This document shows, piece by piece, positions 26,596 through 35,590 of a stretch of DNA of 55,897 nt. The stretch comes from Geodermatophilus tzadiensis (GTDB lineage Bacteria > Actinomycetota > Actinomycetes > Mycobacteriales > Geodermatophilaceae): the NCBI RefSeq assembly GCF_003002915.1, contig NZ_PVTG01000025.1:1-55897 (forward strand), read 5' to 3'. Under the pieces are notes generated by a model. It did no database searches. It saw only the letters and a program-made list of their open reading frames with translations, and was not told the origin of the DNA. The translations under genes and the position numbers were made by a program. Numbering within the stretch: the first letter of the stretch is position 1; each line of letters starts with the position of its first letter.

Positions 26596-27659
26596 CGGGG
26601 CCTCCGCCCGACGAACGACGAGATCACGACGCCGGCGATCATCGCCGCGCCGGCGGCCGCGGCCCGCCACATCGAGGGCAGGTCGCGGGTGGTGACCACC
26701 GGGTCCGGCGGCAGCCCGTAGACCTCCGGCTCGTCGAGCAGCAGGAAGAACGCCCCCGCACCGCCGACGCCGTCGTCCTCGTCCCGGCCGTAGAGCCGCG
26801 CCGTCTCCACGCCCTGCGACTTCAGGGTGGCCAGCCGGGCGTCAGCCCGGGCCTGCAGCTCGTCGAGGTTGCCGAACTGGATCGACTGCGTCGGGCACGC
26901 CGTGGCGCAGGCCGGCTGCAGCCCGTCGGTGAGCCGGTCGTAGCACATCGTGCACTTGAAGACCCGGCCGTCGCCCTTGCGCTGGTCGATGACGCCGTAG
27001 GGGCAGGAGGGCACGCAGTAGCCGCAGCCGTTGCAGATGTCGCCCTGGACGACGACAGTGCCGAACTCGGTGCGGAACAGCGCCCCGGTGGGGCAGACGT
27101 CGAGGCAGCCGGCGTGCGTGCAGTGCTTGCAGACGTCGGAGCTCATCAGCCACCGGATCTGCTTGTCCGTGCCGCTCTGCCCGGTCTGCGGGTCGAACTC
27201 CGACAGTGCCTCGGCGTTGAGCACGCTCGACTGCTGCGCCGCGGCGAGGCTGCCGTCGTTGTCGCCCTCGGCCACCGACGGGCCGCTGCCCCGCCGGTCG
27301 TCACCGGGGCGGCCGAAGGTCGGCATCGGCAGGTCGACGGTGCGCGCCTGCTCGATGAACGCGACGTGCCGCCAGGAGTTGGCCCCGAGCTGGCCGGTGT
27401 TGTCGTAGGACATCCCGGACAGGCCGATGACGTCGCGCACGCCGTGCGAGTCGTCCATCGGCAGGGTGTTCCACTCCTTGCACGCCACCTCGCAGGCCTT
27501 GCAGCCGATGCACACCGAGGTGTCGGTGAAGAAGCCCACCCGCGCCGGGTGGTCGGTGTCGTAGCCGGACTGCCCGGTCACGTCCGGGACCGGCCCGAAG
27601 AGCCGGTTCTCGGGGTCGTTGCCGGTGAAGGCCGCGCTCGCCGAGCTGATCGTGGTCAC
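26592..27659 (-). CDS. fdhB: Formate dehydrogenase iron-sulfur (beta) subunit
   Basis: A 355-residue ferredoxin-like protein with four cysteine clusters for [4Fe-4S] centres: CIGCKACEVAC, CKHCTHAGCLDVC, CNGCGYCVPSC and CTMCYDRLTDGLQPAC. A C-terminal hydrophobic helix (AAAAGAAMIAGVVISSF) may attach it to the membrane next to NrfD. It carries electrons from the FdhA molybdopterin site to the membrane subunit. GTG 27659 overlaps the fdhA stop in a GTGA arrangement and defines the start inside a much longer open frame. Confidence 0.92.
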   Translation of the reverse strand: MTTISSASAAFTGNDPENRLFGPVPDVTGQSGYDTDHPARVGFFTDTSVCIGCKACEVACKEWNTLPMDDSHGVRDVIGLSGMSYDNTGQLGANSWRHVAFIEQARTVDLPMPTFGRPGDDRRGSGPSVAEGDNDGSLAAAQQSSVLNAEALSEFDPQTGQSGTDKQIRWLMSSDVCKHCTHAGCLDVCPTGALFRTEFGTVVVQGDICNGCGYCVPSCPYGVIDQRKGDGRVFKCTMCYDRLTDGLQPACATACPTQSIQFGNLDELQARADARLATLKSQGVETARLYGRDEDDGVGGAGAFFLLLDEPEVYGLPPDPVVTTRDLPSMWRAAAAGAAMIAGVVISSFVGRRPR

Positions 27660-30600
27660 TGCTGCGACCCCTCCCCCGCCTCGGCGGCCACCGGGTCCCG
27701 TCCGTTGACGCCGACCCGGCCGGACTCCACCCCGGCGCGGCGCCGGTAGCCCTCCACGAACTCGATCAGCTCGGGCCCGCGCGGACGCCGTCCCGGCCGG
27801 ATGTCGGCGGTGCTGACCTTGTCCTCCTGGATGTGGGTGTTCGGGTCGAGCACGATCCCGAGCAGGTCGTTGGCCGAGTCGCCGGTCGAGATGCCGCTGT
27901 AGGACCAGTGGTAGGGCATCCCGATCTGGTGCACGACCTGGCCGGTGCGCAGCCGGATCGGCCGCATCCGCTCGGTGACCAGCACCTTCGCCTCGATCGC
28001 CGTCCGGGTGCTCACCAGCGTGGCGTACTCGCCATTGACCAGGCCGCGCAGCGCGGCGAGCTCCGGGCTGACCTCGACGAAGAACTCCGGCTGGAGCTCC
28101 GACAGGTAGGGCAGCGTGCGGCTCATCCCGCCGGCGGTGTGGTGCTCCGTGAGCCGGTAGGTGGTCACCTGGAACGGGAAGACCGGGCTCAGCGAGGGGT
28201 TCTCCCGGTTCCACGGGCCGTTGATGTGCTCGATCGTCGGGTTCGCCTGCTGCTTGTACAGGGCGTTCTCGACGACGGACTCCGCCGGCTCGTAGTGCGT
28301 CGGCAGCGGCCCGTCGACGACGCCCGCGGGCGCGTACAGCCAGGCCTTCCCGTCCCCCTGCATGATGAACGGGTCGGCGCCGCCGATCGCGTCCTGCGCC
28401 TTCGCACCCTCCGGTGGCACGTAGTCCGGCCGCTTCGTCGCCTCGAAGTCCGGGTTGTCGACGCCGGTCCAGCGACCGGCCTCCTCGTCCCACCAGACGT
28501 ACTTCTTGCGCTCGCTCCACGGCTTGCCGTCGGGGTCGGCCGACGCGCGGTTGTAGAGGACCCGCCGGTTGTACGGCCACGCCCAGCCCCACTGGGAGGC
28601 GACCTGGCCCTGCTCGCGCCCGGGCCTGCGCCGGGCGGACTGGTTCACCTCGTCGGCGTAGACGCCGGAGTAGATCCAGCAGCCGCACGACGTCGACCCG
28701 TCGTCCTTCAGGTCCAGGTAGCCGGAGACGGCGCGGCCGTCGGGGCCGACCCCGTTGATCTCCCGCAGCACGTCCTCGGCGCTGGGCTCGGCGTCCGGCC
28801 CGTGCGTCGGGTAGTCCCAGGTGAGGTCGAGCAGCGGGCGGTCGCGCGGGTCGGTCGAGCCCGCCAGCCGCTCGCGCAGGATGCGGCCGAGGTGGAAGTA
28901 GAACCACAGGTCGCTCTTGGCGTCGCCCGGCGGCTCGACGGCCTTGTGCCGCCACTGCAGCAGCCGCTGGGTCTGGGTGAAGGTCCCCTCCTTCTCCGCA
29001 TGCGACGCCGCGGGCATGAAGAAGACCTCGGTGGCGATCGTCTCCGGCGCGAGCTCGCCGGTCTCGATCTCCGGCGACTCGTTCCAGAAGGTCGCCGACT
29101 CGATCAGCTGCAGGTCGCGGACGACCAGCCAGTCGAGGTTGGCCAGCCCGAAGCGGTTCATCCGGCCGTTGGGGTGCCCGACCGTGGGGTTCTCGCCGAC
29201 CAGGAAGTAGCCGGAGATCTTCCCCTCGATCATGTCCTTGATCTGGCGGTAGGAGCTGTGGTCGCCGTCGATGCGCGGGAGGTAGCCGAAGGCGTAGTCG
29301 TTGTCCGCCGTCGCGGCGTCGCCCCACCACGCCTTCAGCAGGCTGACCGTGTAGGCCCGCTTGTTGCCCCAGAAGCCGGCCTTGCCGGCGGCGTCGGCGC
29401 AGTAGTCGTCGAGCGACTCGTGCTGCATCGCGTGCGGCATCGGCAGGTAGCCGGGCAGCAGGTTGTACAGCGTCGGGACGTCGGTCGAGCCCTGGATGCT
29501 GGCGTGGCCGCGCAGCGCCAGGATGCCGCCGCCGGGACGGCCGATGTTGCCCAGCAGCGTCTGCAGGATCGAGCAGGTGCGGATGTACTGCGCGCCGACG
29601 CTGTGCTGCGTCCAGCCCACCGAGTACACCCACGCCGTCGTCCGGTCGCGGCCGCTGTTCTCGGTGACCCACCGGGCCACCTGCAGGAACACCTCCGGCT
29701 CGACACCGCAGACCTCGGCGACCATCTCCGGGGTGTAACGGGCGAAGTGCCGCTTGAGGATCTGGAAGACCGTCCGCGGGTGCTGCAGCGTCTCGTCGCG
29801 CTTCGGCTTGGCGGCGATCGGCGGGCCGCCGCTGCCGGCGGCCTGCGCCTTGTCGGTCTTGCGGATCTCCGGGTGGTCCTCGAGCTCGTCCTGCTCGGCG
29901 GCCCCGGCCGGGTCGTCGGAGCCCGAGTGCGGCGGCTCCTCCGGCTCGTACTGCCAGCTGGACTCGTCGTAGGTGTTGTTCTCCGGGTCGAAGCCGGAGA
30001 ACAGGCCGCCGAGGTCCTCGGCGTCGGCGAAGTCCTCACTCACCAGCGCCGCGGCGTTGGTGTAGGCGACGACGTACTCCTTGAAGTACAGGTCGTTCTC
30101 GAGGACGTACCGGATCAGCCCGCCGAGGAAGGCGATGTCGGTGCCCATGCGCAGGGGCACGTGCAGGTCGGCGATCGCGCTGGTGCGGGTGAACCGCGGG
30201 TCGACGTGGACGATCTTCGCGCCGCGCGCCTTGGCCTCGCTCACCCACTGGAAACCCACCGGGTGGCACTCGGCCATGTTGGAACCCTCGATGACGATGC
30301 AGTCGGAGTTCGCGAGGTCTTCCTGGGAGTTCGTGGCACCGCCACGACCGAACGAGGCACCCAGACCGGGCACCGTGGCGGAGTGCTATATGCGCGCCTG
30401 GTTCTCGATCTGGATAGCGCCCATGGCGCTGTAGAGCTTCTTCATGAGGTAGTTCTCCTCGTTGTCGAGGGTCGCCCCTCCGAGGCTCGCCAACCCCATG
30501 GTGCGGTTCACGCGCTTGCCGTCGTTCTCGTCCTGCCAGCCCTTGCGCCGGGCCTCCAGGACGCGGTCGGCGATCATGTGCATCGCCGTGTCGAGGTCGA

Positions 30601-30946
30601 GGTCCTCCCACTCGGTGCCGTACGGCCGGCGGTAGCGGACCTTGGTCACCCGCGTCGGGCTGGTCACCAGGGACTTGCTCGCGCTGCCCTTCGGGCACAG
30701 CCGGCCGCGGCTGATCGGCGAGTCCGGGTCACCCTCGATCTGGACGATCTGCTCGTCCTTGACGTAGATCCGCTGCCCGCACCCCACCGCGCAGTAGGGA
30801 CAGACGCTCTGCACGACCCGGTCGGCGGTGGCCGTCCGGCTCACCACGCTCTCCGTGTCCTTGCTGCGCGCGGCCGCGCCGCGGCCGAGGGGGTCGGGGC
30901 CGGTCAGCTGCCGGAACACCGGCCAGGCGTCGAGCCAGGTCTTCAC
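27656..30946 (-). CDS. fdhA: Formate dehydrogenase major subunit, selenoprotein with in-frame UAG
   Basis: One gene of 1097 codons interrupted only by TAG at 30386-30388 (codon 187). The N-terminal part has the Mo/W-bisPGD [4Fe-4S] motif CPYCAVGC (C49, C52, C56) and C84 in GRLCPKG. Around the UAG the protein reads ENQARI-UAG-HSATVPGL, matching the ENQAR(V/I)-Sec-H motif of selenocysteine formate dehydrogenases. A hairpin follows at SECIS distance. The reading frame is unchanged across the codon and the downstream 910 codons are intact (FGRGGATNSQEDLANSDC, SNMAECHPVGFQW). No Tat signal is visible, suggesting a cytoplasmic enzyme. Start GTG 30946 is 7 nt after a CAGAGT box. Standard pipelines would split it into two ORFs. 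Confidence 0.93.
30356..30374 (-). promoter_or_regulatory. bSECIS-like hairpin following the UAG codon of fdhA
   Basis: On the minus strand, nucleotides +12 to +30 after the UAG can form GGUGCCC-GGUCU-GGGUGCC: a 7-bp stem (two G-U pairs) with a five-base loop. The loop GGUCU and its position (+19 to +23) are the same as in the SECIS of Escherichia coli fdhF as I remember that sequence. In bacteria this element is bound by SelB to place Sec-tRNA. Confidence 0.85.
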
Positions 30947-31101
30947 CCTGTGGACTCTGCCACTCCGCGCGCGATCCGGCGCGCGGACGGCACCGGGCGG
31001 TGCCGGACGACGTCGTCCGCCCGCCTCCTCTGCCGGAGACGTCCCCGTGCACCTCCGCGGAGTTGCCCCGTGCACTTCCGCGGAGTTGCCCAGGAGGAGG
31101 C
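30947..31101. promoter_or_regulatory. fdhA upstream region with several dyads and a tandem repeat
   Basis: Four structures lie in 155 bp upstream of fdhA. An 8-bp inverted repeat (CCGCGCGC/GCGCGCGG) is at 30965-30986, a 6-bp one (GGCACC/GGTGCC) at 30989-31004 and a 14-bp palindrome GGACGACGTCGTCC at 31005-31018. A 23-bp unit is repeated in tandem at 31046-31068 and 31069-31091 with one mismatch; each copy centres on (C/T)TCCGCGGAG, a palindrome in the first copy. Repeats two helical turns apart upstream of an operon suggest operator sites; no regulator is assigned. Confidence 0.45.
31046..31091. repeat. Tandem 23-bp direct repeat (two copies)
   Basis: Two adjacent copies differing at one base (C at 31053, T at 31076). 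Each includes a CCGCGGAGTTGCCC core. They lie between the stop of the MmcQ-like gene and the fdhA start. Confidence 0.8.
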
Positions 31102-31491
31102 TCAGCCGCGGTCGGTGAGGTGCTGCCGGGCGAGCCGCGCCGGGGCCCGGGCCAGCCAGGCCTCGATGACCAGCTCGGCGAGCTCGTCGACGCCGATCGC
31201 GTCGAGCCGGACGAGGACGGCGGCGTACCCGTCGAAGTGCGGCGTCGTCAGGTAGACGGCGGGGTCGTCGGCCACCAGGGCGTGCTTGACCCCCTCGTCG
31301 GCCACCGCGGCGGCGAGCACGGGCCCCTCCGGCGCGGCGTCGCCCAGGTGCTCGAGGTCGGCGCGGCGCAGCGGGCGCTCCCACACGAAGGCGCGGTCGC
31401 GCACCTTCCACGCCGGCGAGCCGTACGAGGTGCCCTCGGTCGCGCCGGGCAGCGCGAGGGCCAGGCGCCGCACGTCCGCCCAGGTGGCCAC
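31102..31491 (-). CDS. MmcQ/YjbR family protein
   Basis: 129 residues matching the MmcQ/YjbR fold: WADVRRLALALPGATEGTSYGSPAWKVRDRAFVWERP at the N-terminus and DDPAVYLTTPHFDGYAAVLVRLDAIGVDELAELVIEAWLARAP near the C-terminus. Members are small cytosolic alpha/beta proteins, some called DNA-binding, with no settled biochemical role. It has a GTG start. It lies upstream of fdhA on the same strand, separated by the repeat-bearing region, so it is probably an independent unit. Confidence 0.85.
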   Translation of the reverse strand: MATWADVRRLALALPGATEGTSYGSPAWKVRDRAFVWERPLRRADLEHLGDAAPEGPVLAAAVADEGVKHALVADDPAVYLTTPHFDGYAAVLVRLDAIGVDELAELVIEAWLARAPARLARQHLTDRG

Positions 31492-31529
31492 GGCGGCACG
31501 CTAGCGCCGCGCGCCGCGCGGTGGACGGC

Positions 31530-31784
31530 TCAGGCCGACGGGGCGGTGGGACGGCGGGCGCGCGGCGGCAGCGCGACGCCGCGGGCGGCGAGCCGCTCGC
31601 GGAGCCGCGCGGCCTCCTGACGGCGCTGCTCGGCGCGGCGCCGCAGCACCGCGCGCTGCTGGGGCTCGGCCCGCGCCGCCCGGAGCTCCAGCACGGCGGC
31701 GGTCTCCAGGTGCAGGGCCATGCGCCGCAGCTCGCCCGACAGATCGCTGCCCGACGACCCCGGGTGTGCTCCCGCTGAGGTCAT
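31530..31784 (-). CDS. Small helical, arginine-rich protein
   Basis: 84 residues, mostly a long amphipathic, probably coiled-coil helix: LRRMALHLETAAVLELRAARAEPQQRAVLRRRAEQRRQEAARLRERLAARG. No cysteine and no membrane segment. ATG 31784 lies 7 nt after a CACCAT box and divergently faces the MBL-fold gene across 115 bp. No named family recognised; codon use is typical of real genes here. Confidence 0.5.
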   Translation of the reverse strand: MTSAGAHPGSSGSDLSGELRRMALHLETAAVLELRAARAEPQQRAVLRRRAEQRRQEAARLRERLAARGVALPPRARRPTAPSA

Positions 31785-31887
31785 GGCAGCGATGGTGGGA
31801 CCGATCGCCGCGCCCCGCACCCCGGGACGGAACGGGGACGGCCGCCGCTCCGCGCGACGGAGGGCCGGGGACGTCGGTCCCCGGGTC

Positions 31888-31893
31888 GATACT
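31888..31893 (+). promoter_or_regulatory. -10 box (GATACT) of the MBL-fold gene
   Basis: The hexamer ends 6 nt before GTG 31900, so the transcript is probably leaderless. This places the start 60 codons downstream of the first possible ATG in the frame. Confidence 0.45.
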
Positions 31894-31899
31894 GGCGGG

Positions 31900-32712
31900 G
31901 TGGCGAACCCGGCGCTGCACTGGCTCGGCCACTCGACCGTCCGCGTCGAGCTGGCCGGCAGCACCGTGCTCACCGACCCGGTGCTCACCGCGCGCGTCGG
32001 CCCGCTGCGCCGGGTGGTCCCGCCGCTGCCCGCCGCCACCTGGGCCGGCGTCGACCTGGTGCTGGTCAGCCACCTGCACGCCGACCACCTGCACCTGCCC
32101 TCGCTGCGGCTGCTGGGCCGCTCCGTGCGGGTCGTGGTGCCGCGCGGCGCGGGGAGGTGGCTGCGCGCGCGCGGCTTCCGGTGGGTCGACGAACTGGCGG
32201 CCGGCGAGACGCTGACCCACCGCGGCCTGCGGGTCACCGCCGTCCCCGCCCGGCACAGCGGCCACCGCTGGGGCCCGCGGCTGACCCACGGGCCCGACAC
32301 CGCCGCCGTCGGGCACCTCGTGGAGGGCGCCGGCAGCACCGTCTACGCCTGCGGCGACACCGACCTCTTCGACGGCATGTCCCGGATCGGCCGGCGCGAG
32401 GTGGACGTCGCCCTCGTCCCCGTGTGGGGCTGGGGACCCACCCTGGGTCCCGGGCACCTCGACCCGCGGCGCGCGGCCGAGGCGGTGGCACGGCTGCGCC
32501 CCCGGGTGGCCGTCCCGGTGCACTGGGGGACGCTCGCCGTCGCCGGCGGGACGACGCTGCCCGGGCTGGCCCGGCGCTACCGGCGGCTGCTGGTCGAGCC
32601 GCCGCGCGCGTTCGCCGCCGCGGTCGCCGCCCGGGGCCTGCGCACCGCCGTCGCCCACACCGAGCCCGGCGACCCGGTCGTGCTGCCCGCCGCCTCGGCA
32701 GGTGCGGCGTGA
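31900..32712 (+). CDS. MBL-fold metallo-hydrolase (UlaG/RomA-like)
   Basis: A 270-residue metallo-beta-lactamase-fold protein. It opens with PALHWLGHSTVRVELAGSTVLTDPVL, then LVSHLHADHLHLPSL, the HxHxDH metal site, a histidine in PARHSGHRWGPR, a metal-bridging aspartate in YACGDTDLFDGM and the last histidine in VPVHWGTL. UlaG-like members are lactonases or phosphodiesterases; some act on N-acyl-phosphatidylethanolamines. It heads a three-gene GTGA-coupled operon with the DedA-like and holin/phosphodiesterase genes, which points to a membrane-lipid or envelope substrate. Confidence 0.87.
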   Translation: MANPALHWLGHSTVRVELAGSTVLTDPVLTARVGPLRRVVPPLPAATWAGVDLVLVSHLHADHLHLPSLRLLGRSVRVVVPRGAGRWLRARGFRWVDELAAGETLTHRGLRVTAVPARHSGHRWGPRLTHGPDTAAVGHLVEGAGSTVYACGDTDLFDGMSRIGRREVDVALVPVWGWGPTLGPGHLDPRRAAEAVARLRPRVAVPVHWGTLAVAGGTTLPGLARRYRRLLVEPPRAFAAAVAARGLRTAVAHTEPGDPVVLPAASAGAA

Positions 32713-33350
32713 GCGCCGCGACGCTCGCCTCGAGCTGGACCGACGGCTCGTCGCTGGGCTACCCGGTGGTCCTCGGCGGCGTGCTGCTCGGCTCGATCGT
32801 GCCGGTCGTCCCCACCGGGGCGGTGGTCGGCGCGGCCGCGGCCCTGGCCACGAGCACCGGCCGGCTCGACCTCGCCCTGGTCCTGCTGCTGTCCACGCTG
32901 GGCGCGTGGGTCGGCGACGTCGTCACCTTCGCCGTCTGCCGCTCCGGCGGTCCCGCCGCGGTGCGCTGGGTGTCGCGCGGCCAGCACGCCGACCGCATCG
33001 AGGAGGTGCGCGAGCAGTTCCGGGCGCACGGCTGGCTCATCGTCCTGGTCGGCCGGCTGCTGCCCGCCGGGCGCATCCCGGTGCTGCTCGCCGCCGGGGC
33101 GCTGGCCTACCCGTGGCGGCGGCTGCTGCCGGCGTCGCTGCTGGCCGCCGCGCTCTGGGCGGCGGCCTACGCGACGCTCGGCGTCGTCAGCGGCGGCGTG
33201 TTCGACAACCCGCTGGTGGCCACGCTGGTGGCCACCGTGCTGGTGCTGCTCGCCGGCGGGGTGCTCAACCTGGTCGGCGGGCGCCGCCGGCGGCAGCCGG
33301 CCCCGGAGCCGGAGGACGAGTCCGCCCCGACGTCGTGCGGCCCCGCGTGA
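32709..33350 (+). CDS. DedA/VTT-domain membrane protein
   Basis: A 213-residue polytopic protein with five to six hydrophobic segments and the VTT core (LLLSTLGAWVGDVVTFAVCRSGG; EQFRAHGWLIVLVGRLLPAGRIPVLLAAGALAYPWRRLLPASLLAAALWAAAYATLG). DedA-family proteins are implicated in flipping undecaprenyl phosphate or phospholipids. GTG 32709 overlaps the upstream stop (GTGA) and its own stop overlaps the next start. Charged C-terminal tail (EPEDESAPTSCGPA). Confidence 0.85.
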   Translation: MSAATLASSWTDGSSLGYPVVLGGVLLGSIVPVVPTGAVVGAAAALATSTGRLDLALVLLLSTLGAWVGDVVTFAVCRSGGPAAVRWVSRGQHADRIEEVREQFRAHGWLIVLVGRLLPAGRIPVLLAAGALAYPWRRLLPASLLAAALWAAAYATLGVVSGGVFDNPLVATLVATVLVLLAGGVLNLVGGRRRRQPAPEPEDESAPTSCGPA

Positions 33351-35500
33351 GCCGGCCCGCGGGGAGCGCCCCCGGCCGGGTGCTCGGCCGCGGGCGGACG
33401 ACGGCCCGCGTGCTGCTCACCTGGCTGCTGACCACGCCGGCCCTCGTCGTCCTCGACCGCTGGCTGGACGGCTTCGCGACGGGCGGGTGGTGGCAGCCGC
33501 CGCTGGCCGCGCTGCTGCTCGGCGTGCTCGCCGGCGTGGTCTGGCCGCTGGTGATGCGGGTGGCCCTGCCGATCGCGCTGTTCACCCTGGGCGTGGGCAG
33601 CTTCCTGGTGCTGGGCGCGGCGGTGCTCGCCGTCTCCTTCGCCGTCCCGGGCGTGGTGGTGGCCGACCTGCGCACCGGCGTGCTGGTCGTGGTCGCCATG
33701 GCCGCGGTCACCGCGGTGGTGAGCAGCGTGCTGGCCGTCGACGAGGACGAGGTGTTCTTCCGCCGCGCCCGCCGCCGCGCCGCCCGGGCCGGGGCCCTCG
33801 AGCCCTGCCCGCCCGGGGTGCTGTTCCTGCAGATCGACGGGCTGGGTGCCGACGTCGCCCGCCGCGCCGTCCGCGACGGGTCGATGCCGACGCTGGCCGC
33901 GTGGCTGCGCTCGGGCAGCCACGCGCTGACCTCCTGGCACACCGACTGGAGCTCACAGACCGGCGCGGCGGTGTGCGGCATCCTGCACGGCTCCAACCAC
34001 GACGTCCCGGGGTTCCGGTACTACGAGAAGGACCGCGACCACGTCGTGCAGGTGTCGCACCCGGCCGACGCCGCGGAAGTCGAGCGGCGGCACTCCGACG
34101 GCCGCGGACTGCTGGCCGGCGGCGGGGCCAGCCGCGGCAACCTCTTCAGCGGCGACGCCCCGCACGTCAGCCTGACGATGAGCTCGCTGCCGCTGGTCAC
34201 CACGCGGCGGGCCGGCCGGCGCCGCGACCGCGTGGGCGCCGGCTACTACGCCTACTTCGCCAACCCGGTCAACGCCGTCCGCACGGTGGGCACCTCGCTG
34301 GCCGACGTCTACCGGGAGGTGGTCGCCGCGGCCCGGCAGCGGCGCGCCGACGTGCGCCCGCGGGTGAGCCGGGGCGGGCTGTACCCGCTGGCGCGGCCGG
34401 GCACGACCGTCATCGCCCGGGACGTCGTCGTCGCGGCCGTCCTCGAGGACATGATGGCCGGCCGCCCGATCGTCTACGCCGACTTCCTCGGCTACGACGA
34501 GGTCGCCCACCACTCCGGCGTCGAGCGCTTCGACACCCTCGAGGTGCTGCGCAGCATCGACCAGCAGGTCGGCCGGCTGGCGCGGGCCGGCGCGCTGGCG
34601 CCGCGGCCGTACCACCTGGTGCTCCTCTCCGACCACGGGCAGACCCAGGGCGAGGCGTTCGTGCAGCGCTTCGGCGAGACGATCGAGGCCTTCGTGGGGC
34701 GGCACTGCGGCGGCGCGCCGGCCGCGGACCTGCGCGGTCCCGAGCCCCGGGACAGCCGCCGCCCCGCCGAGGGCTGGCAGGTCGCCTCCGCCCTCGCCGA
34801 GGTGGCGTCCGGGCCGGGCGTCATCGCCCGCCGGCTGCGCGAGCGGATCGACACCGCCGGGGCCGCCGAGCACCGGCACCGCACGCCGTCGGGCGCACCC
34901 GGCCACGTCGCCCGGGTGGCGCCGGGCGTGGTGGTCGTCGTGTCCGGTCACACGGCGGGCGTCTCGTTCCCCGACCTGCCCGGCCGGGTGCCGCTCGAGG
35001 AGGTCGAGCACCACTGGCCCGACCTGCTGCCGGCGCTGGTCGACCACCCGGGCGTCGGCTTCCTGCTCGTGCACTCCGAGCAGCACGGCCCGGTGGTGCT
35101 CGGCCGCGACGGGCTGCACCGGCTGGCCACCGGCGAGGTGTTCGGCGACGACCCGCTGCGGCCCTACGGCGCGCACGCCCCGGCGCTGGTGGCCCGGGTG
35201 TCGGCCTTCCCGCACTGCCCCGACGTGGTGGTCAACAGCCGCTACGACCCCGACACCGACGAGGCCGGCCCGTTCGAGCCGCACGTCGGCTCGCACGGCG
35301 GGCTCGGCGGGCCGCAGCAGCACGGGTTCCTGGCCCACCCGCGGGTGCTCACCGCACCCGGCGAGATCGTCGGCGCCGAGCACCTGCACCGGGTGCTGCG
35401 CGGCTGGCTGACCGAGCTCGGCCACCCCGAGCCGGACGGCGCGGGCGCCGCCGTCGGCCCCGACAGCCCCACCGCCCTGCGGGAGCGCGCCCGGGTGTGA
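33347..35500 (+). CDS. Phage-holin-family membrane domain fused to alkaline-phosphatase-superfamily domain
   Basis: 717 residues in two parts. Residues about 20-130 contain three to four helices of the phage_holin_4_2 type (TTPALVVLDRWLDGF). From about 160 on there is a type I phosphodiesterase/nucleotide-pyrophosphatase domain: VLFLQIDGLGADV (metal Asp), DWSSQTGAAVCGILHG (candidate nucleophile Ser/Thr), FLGYDEVAHHSGVE and LLSDHGQTQGEAF (metal His/Asp). It should hydrolyse a phosphodiester at the membrane. GTGA overlap with the DedA-like gene makes it the last gene of the operon. Confidence 0.87.
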   Translation: MSRPAGSAPGRVLGRGRTTARVLLTWLLTTPALVVLDRWLDGFATGGWWQPPLAALLLGVLAGVVWPLVMRVALPIALFTLGVGSFLVLGAAVLAVSFAVPGVVVADLRTGVLVVVAMAAVTAVVSSVLAVDEDEVFFRRARRRAARAGALEPCPPGVLFLQIDGLGADVARRAVRDGSMPTLAAWLRSGSHALTSWHTDWSSQTGAAVCGILHGSNHDVPGFRYYEKDRDHVVQVSHPADAAEVERRHSDGRGLLAGGGASRGNLFSGDAPHVSLTMSSLPLVTTRRAGRRRDRVGAGYYAYFANPVNAVRTVGTSLADVYREVVAAARQRRADVRPRVSRGGLYPLARPGTTVIARDVVVAAVLEDMMAGRPIVYADFLGYDEVAHHSGVERFDTLEVLRSIDQQVGRLARAGALAPRPYHLVLLSDHGQTQGEAFVQRFGETIEAFVGRHCGGAPAADLRGPEPRDSRRPAEGWQVASALAEVASGPGVIARRLRERIDTAGAAEHRHRTPSGAPGHVARVAPGVVVVVSGHTAGVSFPDLPGRVPLEEVEHHWPDLLPALVDHPGVGFLLVHSEQHGPVVLGRDGLHRLATGEVFGDDPLRPYGAHAPALVARVSAFPHCPDVVVNSRYDPDTDEAGPFEPHVGSHGGLGGPQQHGFLAHPRVLTAPGEIVGAEHLHRVLRGWLTELGHPEPDGAGAAVGPDSPTALRERARV

Positions 35501-35507
35501 GGCGGGT

Positions 35508-35533
35508 GTGCGCGAACGTCCGGTTCCGCGCAC
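35508..35533 (+). terminator. Hairpin after the holin/phosphodiesterase gene
   Basis: A GTGCGCG / CGCGCAC stem of 7 bp, extended inside by AAC/GTT with a bulged C and a short loop. It begins 8 bp after the operon's last stop codon, the position of an intrinsic terminator, but lacks a U-tract. Confidence 0.6.
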
Positions 35534-35590
35534 GTGAACAGCGGCTCCCGGCCGTGGCGCCGTCCCCGCGACGTCCCCGAGAGTGGGCTG

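Noticed and set aside
27656..30373. Separate 905-residue formate dehydrogenase ORF starting at an ATG/GTG after the TAG
   Set aside because: The N-terminal iron-sulfur and Sec region lies in the same frame just upstream; the TAG sits at the Sec codon and a SECIS-like hairpin follows, so the two ORFs are one gene.
31046..31091. Possible CRISPR repeat
   Set aside because: Only two copies, directly adjacent without a spacer, and no cas genes in the window.
27833..31255. 1140-residue plus-strand ORF opposite fdhA
   Set aside because: A GC-rich antisense frame with R/V/L/D-biased low-complexity composition, typical of shadow ORFs opposite a strongly biased gene.
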